Shown here piece by piece: positions 1-7,916 of a stretch of 64,000 nucleotides of DNA (positions are counted from its first letter, which is position 1; every line of letters starts with the position of its first letter). A model generated the notes under the pieces. That model was not told the origin of the DNA, made no database searches, and saw only the letters and a list, made by a program, of their open reading frames with translations. A program made the translations under genes and the position numbers. The stretch is from positions 10,696-74,695 of the forward strand of contig SVPP01000002.1 in NCBI GenBank assembly GCA_015065765.1, read 5' to 3'. This stretch comes from Oscillospiraceae bacterium. GTDB taxonomy: Bacteria > Bacillota > Clostridia > Oscillospirales > Acutalibacteraceae.

Positions 1-336
1 TGGAAGTGTCAATATCACATAATACTTGTACCAAAGTACCGAAGAAAAGTAGTATATGGAAAGTTAAGAAAAGACATAGGAGAAATATTGAGAAGATTAT
101 GCGATTACAAGCATGTTGAAATTATAGAAGCTCATGCAAAGCCAGACCACATACATATGTTACTATCAATACCACCAAGTATATGTGTATCAGAGTTTAT
201 GGGATATCTGAAAGAAAAAAGCACATTAATGATATTTGAAAGACATGCACAACGAAAATATATACAGGATCAGGAAAAAGAAGATATGGTTTCGGATCAA
301 TTAAGTTTTGAATACCCATTTCAATACATAAAGTAA
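1..336 (+). pseudogene. tnpA: IS200/IS605 transposase TnpA, 5'-truncated by window edge and internally deleted
   Basis: The reading frame is open from base 1, so the N-terminus lies outside the window. The protein carries the Y1-transposase signature: KYRRKV near the start and the metal-binding HUH motif in PDHIHMLLSIPP. Normal TnpA proteins follow the STLMIF(D/E)RH segment with about 25 residues containing FW.RGYYV.TVG, whose tyrosine makes the covalent DNA link. Here MIFERHA runs directly into RKYIQDQEKED, the downstream C-terminal helix, so that tyrosine segment is missing in frame. The copy should therefore be catalytically dead, though it could be moved by an intact TnpA elsewhere. HUH motif and gap are seen directly; the inactivity is inferred from known family mechanism. 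Confidence 0.88.
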
Positions 337-339
337 AAA

Positions 340-448
340 GCAACACCAATTTGCGGTTGATGTTGCTTAGATGCGCATCTTAAGGCGCTGCTGGTATTGT
401 TTACCCTTATAGGGTTATTATTCAAACAACGTCCTTTCGGGCGTGGTT
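340..448 (+). mobile_element. IS200/IS605-type right end with hairpins
   Basis: Directly after the transposase stop there is one hairpin with arms GCAACA (340-345) and TGTTGC (361-366). A second imperfect hairpin lies at 425-448, with arms AACAACGTCC and GGGCGTGGTT, a TTTC loop and one A/G mismatch. Subterminal imperfect hairpins at the right end are typical of IS200/IS605 elements, where TnpA recognises them. The neighbouring DUF3021 gene ends at 455, only a few bases beyond, so the insertion abuts its 3' end. The exact cleavage site cannot be fixed without an empty-site comparison. Confidence 0.6.
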
Positions 449-454
449 GGTAAT

Positions 455-871
455 TTATCTTATTTTTTCATTAAACTTTTTACTCGTATTTTTCACTATA
501 AAATATACAGTAAACCATATTACAAAATATATTGCAACAAAAATTCCCGAGAAAATCAGAAGCACTGCCGGCTCAAAGGGAATCCACGTATTCGCTATAT
601 AACAAAGAGAATATGCAAGATAAAGCGTTATAAAATGGCACAGAAGCGACTTCGGCAAGGACCAATGCTCAATCTGATTAAAGACCGTAGCTCCTGCTTG
701 TAAAAAGGCAAGGAGATATGTTGAAACAATTGCTAACAAAACTTCCGTTCCGCTTAAGAAAAAATTCGTTTCACATTTCGATATTATCATATACACGATT
801 CCCACAACTATCGGTCCGAAGCCTCCGAACATAAGTCCTCTGTGCATAAATTCTTTTACATATTTTTTCAT
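455..871 (-). CDS. DUF3021 family membrane protein
   Basis: This 138-residue protein is mostly hydrophobic, with four predicted membrane segments (about residues 10-32, 40-62, 75-95 and 100-127) and a basic C-terminal tail. Size, topology and context match the DUF3021 family, almost always encoded directly after a short LytTR DNA-binding protein. Its start lies one base after the LytTR stop codon, so the two are co-transcribed and probably translationally coupled. In known pairs the membrane protein is thought to modulate the LytTR regulator, but no biochemical function is established. Its 3' end abuts the IS right end, so the last few codons could have been altered by that insertion. Confidence 0.8.
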   Translation of the reverse strand: MKKYVKEFMHRGLMFGGFGPIVVGIVYMIISKCETNFFLSGTEVLLAIVSTYLLAFLQAGATVFNQIEHWSLPKSLLCHFITLYLAYSLCYIANTWIPFEPAVLLIFSGIFVAIYFVIWFTVYFIVKNTSKKFNEKIR

Positions 872-872
872 A

Positions 873-1304
873 TTATAAACCTAACCTTTCTTTAACATTT
901 TTAACATTTCTGCGCGATACAAAATCTTTGTATCCGTTTTTGAAAATAACAGTAAGTGTTCCTGAAAATGATGCGTCAAACTTTCTGATTTTTCTGATAT
1001 TTGCAATGCATGATTGATTTATCTTTATAAAGTTTTCAGAAAGATTTTCTTCAACCTGATATAGTCTTGACTTTAAAAGATATTTTTCATTCTCACATAT
1101 GGCATAAATTTTATTGTTTTCCACTGTAAAGCAATAAACATCAGCAAGGTCTAATTTTACCGCTTCTCTGTCAGCGTATCCTATCAACTCAGAGTTGTCT
1201 TCTTTCACAATATTTTCAATAGACTCAACCAGTTTTGTTTTTTTGTGAGCGTAGACTATCACCTCTTCTTCTCTGTTCTTATCAATTAAAAATCTGAATT
1301 TCAT
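873..1304 (-). CDS. LytTR-domain transcriptional regulator (DUF3021 partner)
   Basis: This 143-residue protein lacks a receiver domain. The C-terminal half (about residues 45-143) is a LytTR DNA-binding domain, recognised by the pattern ENFIKINQSCIANIRKI followed by a glycine-turn strand, NGYKDFVSRRNV and a terminal helix. The N-terminal 40 residues form a short alpha/beta segment usual for stand-alone LytTR proteins. A strong GGAGGG ribosome binding site precedes the ATG. With the DUF3021 membrane protein downstream it forms a two-gene regulatory cassette that typically autoregulates and controls a neighbouring operon. The targets are unknown here; the divergent GH2 gene is one candidate. 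Confidence 0.88.
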   Translation of the reverse strand: MKFRFLIDKNREEEVIVYAHKKTKLVESIENIVKEDNSELIGYADREAVKLDLADVYCFTVENNKIYAICENEKYLLKSRLYQVEENLSENFIKINQSCIANIRKIRKFDASFSGTLTVIFKNGYKDFVSRRNVKNVKERLGL

Positions 1305-1455
1305 GAAATCCCTCCTTGCAGATACAGTATAGTTTTTTCTTTTTTTATTTTCAATATTTTTAAAGTATTCGGTCAGAAAACAGCATTAACTTGTTGAAAT
1401 TATCAACAAAATCTTTTATAATAAACATGATACTTTATTATGGGGAGGCATAGCC

Positions 1456-3741
1456 ATGAGAAATGTGATTAACTTTAACGAAAACTGGAGTTTTTCAAAG
1501 ACACAGTCTACTGTTCCCGTAAGTCTTGAGGGCGAATGGGAAAAACTGAATCTTCCGCACACATGGAACGGAAAAGACGGTCAGGATGGCGGTAACGATT
1601 ACTACAGAGGAAAATGTTTTTATGCAAAAGAAATTTCAAAATCTGATTTTGATGAAAATGAACTTGTTTTCCTTGAAATAAACGGTGCTAATTCGTCTGC
1701 CGAGGTTTTCCTCGACGGAGAAAAACTTGCAATCCACCATGGAGGCTACTCTACTTTCAGAGTCAATCTTACAGAGTATCTCAAAGAGAAGAGCATTCTT
1801 GCAATTTCCGTTGATAACTCACCCAATGACACTGTTTATCCTCAGATGGCAGACTTTACATTCTACGGCGGTCTTTACAGAGATGTGAACATTATCACAA
1901 CATCGAAGACTCATTTTGAACTTGAATATTGCGGTACTCCCGGCATTAAAATCACACCTGTTGTTACAGGAAAAAATGCTAAGGTTGACGTTAAAGCTTA
2001 CATAACAGGCAATGACAAATGTGAGGTTAAATTCACAATCAGAGACGGTGAAAATATTATCAGCGAAAAAGTTGTTTCATCGGGCGAAGCTGAGGAAACA
2101 TTTGTGATTGAAAACGTTCATCTCTGGGACGGCATGGACGATCCCTTCCTTTATACAATGGAAGCTGAGCTTGTTTCAGACGGGGAAGTTCTTGATAAAA
2201 TTTCTTCCCGCTTCGGTTGCAGAAGCTTTGAAGTTAACCCTGAAAAAGGCTTCATTCTCAACGGAAGAGAATATCCCCTTCGTGGTGTTTCACGCCATCA
2301 GGACAAACCTGAAATCGGTAACGCCCTGACAGAAAAAGAACATAGAGAAGACATTGAACTTATCTGCGAAGTTGGCGCAAACACTATCCGCCTTGCACAC
2401 TATCAGCACTCTCAGACTTTCTATGATTTATGCGATGAAAAAGGTCTTATTATCTGGGCAGAAATCCCCTACATATCAAGACATATGCCCACCGGCAGAG
2501 AAAACACAATGTCGCAGATGAAAGAGCTTATCGTTCAGAATTATAACCATCCCTCAATCTGTATGTGGGGTCTTTCAAACGAAATCACTATGGGCGGTGC
2601 AGGTTACGAAACACTTATTGAAAACCACGAGGCACTCAATGACCTTGTTCACTCCCTTGATAAAACAAGACCTACAACAATTGCTGCAGTTACAATGTGT
2701 GGCATTGACGAAAAATATGTCCACATTCCCGACATTGTTTCATACAACCACTATTTCGGCTGGTACGGCGGTAATGTTTCCATGTACGGTAAATGGTTTG
2801 ATGATTTCCATGAAAAATATCCCAAAACTCCTATCGGCCTGAGCGAATATGGTGCAGAAGCTCTCAACTGGCACACATCAAATCCCGAGCAGGGCGACTA
2901 TACAGAAGAATATCAGGCATATTACCACGAAGAATGTATCAAGCAGATTATGGACAGACCTTATCTCTGGGCAACTCATGTATGGAACATGTTTGACTTT
3001 GCAGCCGATGCACGTGCAGAGGGCGGCGAAAACGGCATGAATCACAAAGGTCTTGTGACCTTCGACAGACAGTACAAAAAAGATGCTTTCTTCGCTTACA
3101 AGGCATGGCTGTCAGAAGAGCCTTTCGTCCACATCTGCGGAAAGAGATACATTGACAGAGTTGAAGATGTGACAAAAGTTACTGTTTATTCAAACTGCAA
3201 CGAGGTTGAACTTTTTGCAAACGGTACAAGTCTCGGAAAACAGAAAAAGGACAAATATCCTTTCTTCTACTTTGATGTTAAAAATGAGGGCGAAACTGTT
3301 CTTTGCGCTGTTGCAGGTGACTGCACAGACGAAAGCAAAATTCAGAAGGTTGACACCTTTAATGAAGATTATCGCATGAAAGAGGAAGGCAGCATTATCA
3401 ACTGGTTTGAGATCGACACTCCCGTAGGCTACCTTTCAATAAATGACACATTGGGCGATATTCTCAAGCCCTTCAAAGGTAAAATAGTTCTTTTCAAAAC
3501 CCTTCTCAAGCTGAAAAATGCTATGGGCGGCGATGACAGTGACAAACCCAAAGAAAAGAAAAAGGGTGGCAAACCCAAGGTTATGGGCTTTGAAGTCGCA
3601 GGCTTTAAACTCAACAGTACAATAATTGATATGGCAAAAGGGTTCACAGTCAAGCGAATTCTCATGATGATAGGTGCAAAAATGTCGAAAGAAGATATTC
3701 TTGAAATCAACAAAGCACTTAATAAGATAAAAAAGAAATAA
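1456..3741 (+). CDS. Glycoside hydrolase family 2 protein (beta-galactosidase-like)
   Basis: A 761-residue cytoplasmic protein without signal peptide, preceded by GGGGAGG. The N-terminal jelly-roll sugar-binding domain contains the family pattern LPHTWNGKDG. An Ig-like domain and a TIM barrel follow. The acid/base glutamate is E376 in WGLSNE and the nucleophile is E464 in GLSEYGAEA, so the active site looks intact. After a further beta domain comes an unusual tail from about residue 640, with two similar helical segments (one starting YLSINDTLGDIL, one starting FKLNSTIIDM) separated by a lysine/proline linker. The family removes terminal beta-galactosyl, glucuronyl or mannosyl residues; substrate is not assignable. 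It stands alone, with no sugar transporter beside it. Confidence 0.88.
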   Translation: MRNVINFNENWSFSKTQSTVPVSLEGEWEKLNLPHTWNGKDGQDGGNDYYRGKCFYAKEISKSDFDENELVFLEINGANSSAEVFLDGEKLAIHHGGYSTFRVNLTEYLKEKSILAISVDNSPNDTVYPQMADFTFYGGLYRDVNIITTSKTHFELEYCGTPGIKITPVVTGKNAKVDVKAYITGNDKCEVKFTIRDGENIISEKVVSSGEAEETFVIENVHLWDGMDDPFLYTMEAELVSDGEVLDKISSRFGCRSFEVNPEKGFILNGREYPLRGVSRHQDKPEIGNALTEKEHREDIELICEVGANTIRLAHYQHSQTFYDLCDEKGLIIWAEIPYISRHMPTGRENTMSQMKELIVQNYNHPSICMWGLSNEITMGGAGYETLIENHEALNDLVHSLDKTRPTTIAAVTMCGIDEKYVHIPDIVSYNHYFGWYGGNVSMYGKWFDDFHEKYPKTPIGLSEYGAEALNWHTSNPEQGDYTEEYQAYYHEECIKQIMDRPYLWATHVWNMFDFAADARAEGGENGMNHKGLVTFDRQYKKDAFFAYKAWLSEEPFVHICGKRYIDRVEDVTKVTVYSNCNEVELFANGTSLGKQKKDKYPFFYFDVKNEGETVLCAVAGDCTDESKIQKVDTFNEDYRMKEEGSIINWFEIDTPVGYLSINDTLGDILKPFKGKIVLFKTLLKLKNAMGGDDSDKPKEKKKGGKPKVMGFEVAGFKLNSTIIDMAKGFTVKRILMMIGAKMSKEDILEINKALNKIKKK

Positions 3742-3750
3742 TAAAGTTTA

Positions 3751-3782
3751 AAGGCGTTGTGTTCACACGAACACAACGCCTT
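3751..3782. terminator. Bidirectional terminator between GH2 and BNR genes
   Basis: A near-perfect hairpin has arms AAGGCGTTGTGTTC and GAACACAACGCCTT around an ACAC loop. A-rich sequence precedes it and T-rich sequence follows it, so it can serve both converging genes. Confidence 0.88.
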
Positions 3783-3786
3783 GTTT

Positions 3787-4836
3787 CTATACTAATCTCC
3801 ACTTCTGCTGAAAAATTTCACAATGCCTATCCTCTGCCGCAGGTGCATAGAAAACGGTAATCATCGTGCCGTCGGGAAGTTCAATCGTCGACGGATAACC
3901 TAAATCATCCTCGTCCATTTTGCTTTCATAAAGTCTGATATCCTTTTCCCATGTTTTTCCACAGTCTGTGCTTATCATCGCCATGATTCCGTAAGGTTCT
4001 TTTCTTCTGCCGTATGTGGAAATCAACACACCTGATGAGTGCAGAATCAGATGGGGCGGAGCACCGCCTGTTTCATCAAGAAGTCTTTCCGGCTTTGTCC
4101 ATGTTCTGCCCTTATCAGAAGAAAAGCACTGATATGTTGTAAACGTTTTGTCGTTTTCGGCTCTTGTATGACAAATAAGTCTGCCATCAGGAAGCTCAAG
4201 CACATGTGGCTCATTAATAAAAATGTTTTCATCATCAATTGTAATTTTGCTTATGTATTCTGCTTCTCCGGTTTCCGGGTTGAGTTTCACAACTTCAAGT
4301 CCTGCTTCACAATTATCAAAATTATTTCCTACCCACAACACAGTCCCGTCACGAAGCTCTATCGGTCCGTGGGGAGATGTGACAGGAGAACGGAAAACCT
4401 CACCGAAAGTAACTCCGCAGTCATAGCTCACACGGAATGTTGAACCAAGATATTTTTCCTCGTCCTCTTCAGTAATTGTATCAATATATCTCTGTGCATA
4501 TTCATTTTCTTTGTTGTAATCCCTCTGCATTTCTGCTGAGTTATTGAAAGATGTGAAAATCAAACCTTTTTCCCCGAATGGACAAAGACCTGCATCTCTG
4601 TCATCAAGGGGTGTATCAATTACAGGTGCAGGCAAAGTATAGCTCTCTCCCCTATCATAGCTGTAAGAAATCACAGCCTTTCCGAAAGGACAAACGTGCT
4701 GAAGTCTGAAACCCGAAGCTCCTACTGCAATTTTGCCGTCCTGTAAAAGAGAAACTGTAGGCCAGCCGAAATAGTTATGCTTGCTATTGGGATTTGACAT
4801 GATAATCCGCGGTTTACCGATAAGTTTAATATTCAT
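3787..4836 (-). CDS. Sialidase-like BNR/Asp-box repeat protein
   Basis: This 349-residue protein has no signal peptide. It contains repeated Asp-box-like motifs (S-x-D-x-G-x-x-W/F): SYSYDRGESY, RVSYDCGVTF, FSSDKGRTW and MISTDCGKTW, spaced as in a six-bladed beta-propeller of the sialidase superfamily. The FRIP arginine motif of true neuraminidases is not evident near the N-terminus, so an exo-alpha-sialidase activity is uncertain; related cytoplasmic BNR proteins act on other glycans or are uncharacterised. Its ATG overlaps the upstream zinc-ribbon gene stop by one base (TAATG), which implies translational coupling. Confidence 0.75.
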   Translation of the reverse strand: MNIKLIGKPRIIMSNPNSKHNYFGWPTVSLLQDGKIAVGASGFRLQHVCPFGKAVISYSYDRGESYTLPAPVIDTPLDDRDAGLCPFGEKGLIFTSFNNSAEMQRDYNKENEYAQRYIDTITEEDEEKYLGSTFRVSYDCGVTFGEVFRSPVTSPHGPIELRDGTVLWVGNNFDNCEAGLEVVKLNPETGEAEYISKITIDDENIFINEPHVLELPDGRLICHTRAENDKTFTTYQCFSSDKGRTWTKPERLLDETGGAPPHLILHSSGVLISTYGRRKEPYGIMAMISTDCGKTWEKDIRLYESKMDEDDLGYPSTIELPDGTMITVFYAPAAEDRHCEIFQQKWRLV

Positions 4837-5093
4837 TATTTTTCCCTCTTTTCAATCTCTCTCATTTCGCTTACTGTTATATGCCTTTTGCACTCAGAGC
4901 ACTCAAATTCTTTGCAGACGAACTTTACATTTCCATCGACATCTGAAAAATCAAAATTCTTCGCTTCCGGTGATTTACTGTTTACGATGCGTGAAACTTT
5001 TACCTTTTTGAGGAGAGCTTTGCAATCAGGGCAATAATGCTTTTTCATCATATAGAAAACATCATTATTAAAATATTTTATACCATTCAACAT
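4836..5093 (-). CDS. Small zinc-ribbon protein
   Basis: This 85-residue protein has two cysteine pairs, CPDC near residue 21 and CSEC near residue 70, consistent with one four-cysteine zinc ribbon. Between them lies a short polar segment. The start is supported by an AGAGGTG ribosome binding site; the internal MMKKHYCPDC position would be a shorter alternative. It is coupled to the downstream BNR protein through an overlapping TAATG. Family and function are not recognised; such ribbons often occur in uncharacterised Firmicute proteins. Confidence 0.65.
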   Translation of the reverse strand: MLNGIKYFNNDVFYMMKKHYCPDCKALLKKVKVSRIVNSKSPEAKNFDFSDVDGNVKFVCKEFECSECKRHITVSEMREIEKREK

Positions 5094-5145
5094 ATAATCA
5101 CCTCTTCCAAACCATTATATCATATAAAATACAATCTGTCTATGA

Positions 5146-5166
5146 TGTGGAAAACTCTGTGGAAAA
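5146..5166 (-). other. Pair of DnaA-box-like sites upstream of dinB
   Basis: TGTGGAAAA occurs at 5146-5154 and 5158-5166. Read on the minus strand these are TTTTCCACA, one mismatch from the DnaA-box consensus TTATCCACA. Related TGTTGAAA sequences follow at about 5180 and 5222. A 20-base palindrome (5262-5281, arms TTACAATTT and AAATTGTAA) sits just before the dinB promoter. The same motif pair occurs in the serS-dnaN gap. DnaA binding is inferred, not shown. Confidence 0.4.
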
Positions 5167-5289
5167 TGTTAAAAACCCTGTTGAAATTTCACTTAAATCC
5201 TTGATTCTGCTTGACTTTCAGTGTTGAAAAGTGATTGTTTAAAACTTTTTCTGACAAAATTTTACAATTTTTAAATTGTAATTTTCCTC

Positions 5290-5334
5290 TTGACAAAAAC
5301 GAACAAATGTTCTATTATATAAGAACAAATGTTC
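5290..5334 (+). promoter_or_regulatory. dinB promoter with two LexA (SOS) boxes
   Basis: The -35 element TTGACA (5290-5295) and -10 element TATTAT (5313-5318) are separated by 17 bases. Two identical palindromes GAACAAATGTTC lie at 5301-5312, in the spacer, and 5323-5334, just after the -10. They match the Gram-positive LexA/DinR consensus GAAC-N4-GTTC. They are 22 bases apart, about two helical turns, so two LexA dimers could sit on one face. This strongly indicates damage-inducible control of dinB. Confidence 0.9.
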
Positions 5335-5352
5335 TGTTGAGGAGGATAAAAA

Positions 5353-6588
5353 TTGGGTGAACGTGTTATTCTGCACTGCGATTTAAATAACTTTTTTGCA
5401 TCTGTAGAGTGCTTTCTTAATCCTGATTTAAAAGGGAAAAATGTCGCAGTCTGCGGCAGCGTTGAAGAGCGTCACGGAATTGTCCTTGCCAAAAATGAAG
5501 GTGCAAAAGGCTTCGGTGTCCGAACAGGTGAAGCTATATGGGAAGCAAAGCTGAAATGCCCCGACCTTGTGACCGTACCGCCTCACTATGACCAGTATGT
5601 GTTTTTTTCAAAGCGTGTCAAAAAAATATACGAAGAATATACAGACATGGTTGAGCCCTTCGGAATAGACGAATGCTGGCTTGATGTTACGGGAAGCCAG
5701 GCTCTTTTCGGTAGCGGTGAAAGAATTGCCGAAGAGCTGAGAACGCGTATTAAAAATGAAATAGGTCTCACTATTTCGGTAGGTGTCAGCTTCAATAAAA
5801 TTTTTGCAAAACTTGCAAGCGACATGAAAAAACCTGATGCTGTTACTGTTCTGAAAAGTAGTGATATAAAAGAAAAAGTATGGCCTCTTCCATGCAATGA
5901 ACTTTTCGGTGTGGGCAGAACAACTGCAAAAAATTTTGAAAAACTCGGAATCCGGACAATCGGCGATCTGGCTCAGATGCCTGAGGATATCATGAGCCGC
6001 ACTTTCGGAAAAATGGGCGTTACTTTAAATCACTATGCACGAGGATTAGATTTCTCCCCTGTTCTCAGAGAAAATGAGGTTCCGCCTGTTAAAAGCGTCA
6101 GCCGCGGAATTACCTGCAAACGTGATTTGTATTCATCGGAAGAAATTTCGCCCATAGTCATCTCACTTTGCGAAAAAGTTTCACACAATCTGAGAAAAAA
6201 TAATTTTTATGCAACAACAGTTGGTGTTGCTCTCAAAGACAATCACCTTGTTATACGGGACTGTCAGCAAAAATTAAAAACGCCCGTCAGAGCTGCGGGC
6301 GTTCTTGCAAAAACTGCTATGGATTTAATTGAAAAAAATTATTCTTTTTCTCTTCCTGTCCGTGCGGTAACTATTTTTGCAGGGAATCTTGTCGGGGAAA
6401 AATTCACTTTTCAGCTTTCCTTTGATGAGGATTATTCCCATCTTGAAAAACTCGAAAAACTAGACACTGAAGTTGATTTGCTTCGTGAAAGATTTGGTGA
6501 TAAGGCTCTTATGAGAGCTTCTTCAATCCCTCTTACCGAAAGCGAGAGAATACGCTCTGCTTTTCCGTCCTTTCATCCCGATATTTAA
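5353..6588 (+). CDS. dinB: DNA polymerase IV (Y-family translesion polymerase)
   Basis: A 411-residue Y-family polymerase, starting at TTG behind GGAGG. The palm-domain metal ligands are visible: an aspartate in HCDLNNFFASVE (residues 8-19) and D106-E107 in FGIDECWLDV. The steric-gate region is the NNFFASVE motif. SVGVSFNKIFAKLASDMKKPD is the Y-family signature, followed by helix-hairpin-helix thumb residues (ELFGVGRTTAKNFEKLGI) and the little finger domain. No canonical C-terminal beta-clamp motif was confidently located. It copies past damaged bases at the cost of mutation. Its promoter carries two LexA boxes. Its stop overlaps the convergent Fe-ADH stop by four bases. Confidence 0.96.
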   Translation: MGERVILHCDLNNFFASVECFLNPDLKGKNVAVCGSVEERHGIVLAKNEGAKGFGVRTGEAIWEAKLKCPDLVTVPPHYDQYVFFSKRVKKIYEEYTDMVEPFGIDECWLDVTGSQALFGSGERIAEELRTRIKNEIGLTISVGVSFNKIFAKLASDMKKPDAVTVLKSSDIKEKVWPLPCNELFGVGRTTAKNFEKLGIRTIGDLAQMPEDIMSRTFGKMGVTLNHYARGLDFSPVLRENEVPPVKSVSRGITCKRDLYSSEEISPIVISLCEKVSHNLRKNNFYATTVGVALKDNHLVIRDCQQKLKTPVRAAGVLAKTAMDLIEKNYSFSLPVRAVTIFAGNLVGEKFTFQLSFDEDYSHLEKLEKLDTEVDLLRERFGDKALMRASSIPLTESERIRSAFPSFHPDI

Positions 6589-7793
6589 AACATCAGCCGT
6601 CTTACAACCTTTTCACAATCCTCAGGTGACATAATTTTCGGAACAGGATAAAGAGGATTTCCCTCTTTGAGTGCACGCTCAACGATTATAGGAATATCTT
6701 CTTCTTTTATCTGCTCAAACTTTTCGGGAATTTCCATTCTTCTTTCCATGGCCTTGATTTCTGCAATAAAGGCTTCTGCCTTTTCTGCATCTGTAGTAAG
6801 ACCTTTGCCCACACCTGCAATATCAGCAAGACGAGCCAGTCTCTTGTGCGCTCTCTTACCATAGTATTCAAGAACATAAGGAAGAATCACAGCGTTTGCA
6901 AGACCATGAGGCACGCCGTAAAGGCCGCCGAGCTGGTGAGCGATGCAGTGAACATAGCCAACATAGGCTCTTGTGAAAGCAACGCCTGCACAGAATGAAC
7001 CAATGAGCATATTATTTCTTGCCTCGATATTTTTACCGTCTACGTAAGCCTTTTCAATGTTTTCAAAAATGAGCTTCACTGCCTTTTCGGCATTTTTTCT
7101 TGTGCTTGAAGTGTTACTTCCGCCTATGTATGCTTCAACTGCGTGTGTAAGAGCGTCAAGACCTGTTGTAGATGTAATTTTCTGCGGAAGACCTACAGTA
7201 AGTTTCGGATCAAGTGCAGCATAAAGTGGACGAAGCTTCGAGGAGTTCATTGCTGATTTTTCATGAGTTTCTGCATCAGTGATAACTGCGGCAATTGTAG
7301 TTTCAGAACCTGTACCCGCCGTTGTGGGAACGGCAATCAAAAGAGGAAGTTTTTTTCTTACATGGAAAAGACCTCTCATTGAGTTGATTGACCTTGTGGG
7401 ATTAGAGATTCTTGCACCTGCACCCTTGGCACAGTCCATAGGAGAACCGCCTCCAAAGGCAATAATTGCCTCACAGCCGTTTGCAAGATAAAAATCTTTT
7501 GCACTTTCAACATTGTCAATGGTAGGATTGGGCTGAACGTCACTGAAAACAGAAACCTTGATACCATCACTTTCAAGCTTTGTAACAAGACCATCTATAA
7601 GTCCGAGACTTTTAAGTCCGTTATCTGTAATTATAAGAACATTTTTCTTACCGTTGCTCTTAAGAATATCAGAAATTTTAAGCACACTGTCTTCACCTGT
7701 TACTGTTTCAGGCTGGGACCAGTCAAGGAATAAACTTCCTATTCTCAGGCAGAACTGAAATCCCCTGCAATAAAGTTTATTATTTCTGTACAA
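6585..7793 (-). CDS. Iron-containing alcohol dehydrogenase
   Basis: A 402-residue group III (Fe-dependent) alcohol dehydrogenase. The nucleotide-binding half contains AFGGGSPMDCAKG. The metal-binding half contains D in AALDPKLTVGLP, TGLDALTHAVEAY, and the histidine cluster HCIAHQLGGLYGVPHG. It would interconvert an aldehyde or ketone and an alcohol using NAD(P)H, as in butanol or 1,3-propanediol dehydrogenases; the substrate is not predictable. The TTG at 7793 is preferred because GAGAGGTG lies six bases upstream; a GTG at 7802 would overlap that site. The first residues (YRNNKLYCRGFQ) are typical of one clostridial subfamily. It is monocistronic and convergent with dinB. Confidence 0.9.
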   Translation of the reverse strand: MYRNNKLYCRGFQFCLRIGSLFLDWSQPETVTGEDSVLKISDILKSNGKKNVLIITDNGLKSLGLIDGLVTKLESDGIKVSVFSDVQPNPTIDNVESAKDFYLANGCEAIIAFGGGSPMDCAKGAGARISNPTRSINSMRGLFHVRKKLPLLIAVPTTAGTGSETTIAAVITDAETHEKSAMNSSKLRPLYAALDPKLTVGLPQKITSTTGLDALTHAVEAYIGGSNTSSTRKNAEKAVKLIFENIEKAYVDGKNIEARNNMLIGSFCAGVAFTRAYVGYVHCIAHQLGGLYGVPHGLANAVILPYVLEYYGKRAHKRLARLADIAGVGKGLTTDAEKAEAFIAEIKAMERRMEIPEKFEQIKEEDIPIIVERALKEGNPLYPVPKIMSPEDCEKVVRRLMF

Positions 7794-7870
7794 AACAAAC
7801 ACCTCTCTTATTGTGCATATATTATCTCACAAAATTTTCCATTTTTCAATAAAATATTAAAAAATATTAA

Positions 7871-7899
7871 TTGAATATTTTATATGGTTATATTATAAT
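7871..7899 (+). promoter_or_regulatory. Promoter of metallophosphoesterase gene
   Basis: TTGAAT (7871-7876), a 17-base spacer and TATAAT (7894-7899). It is followed by AGAGGTGA and the ATG at 7917, giving a very short leader. Confidence 0.75.
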
Positions 7900-7916
7900 T
7901 GTGTAGAGGTGATTTA

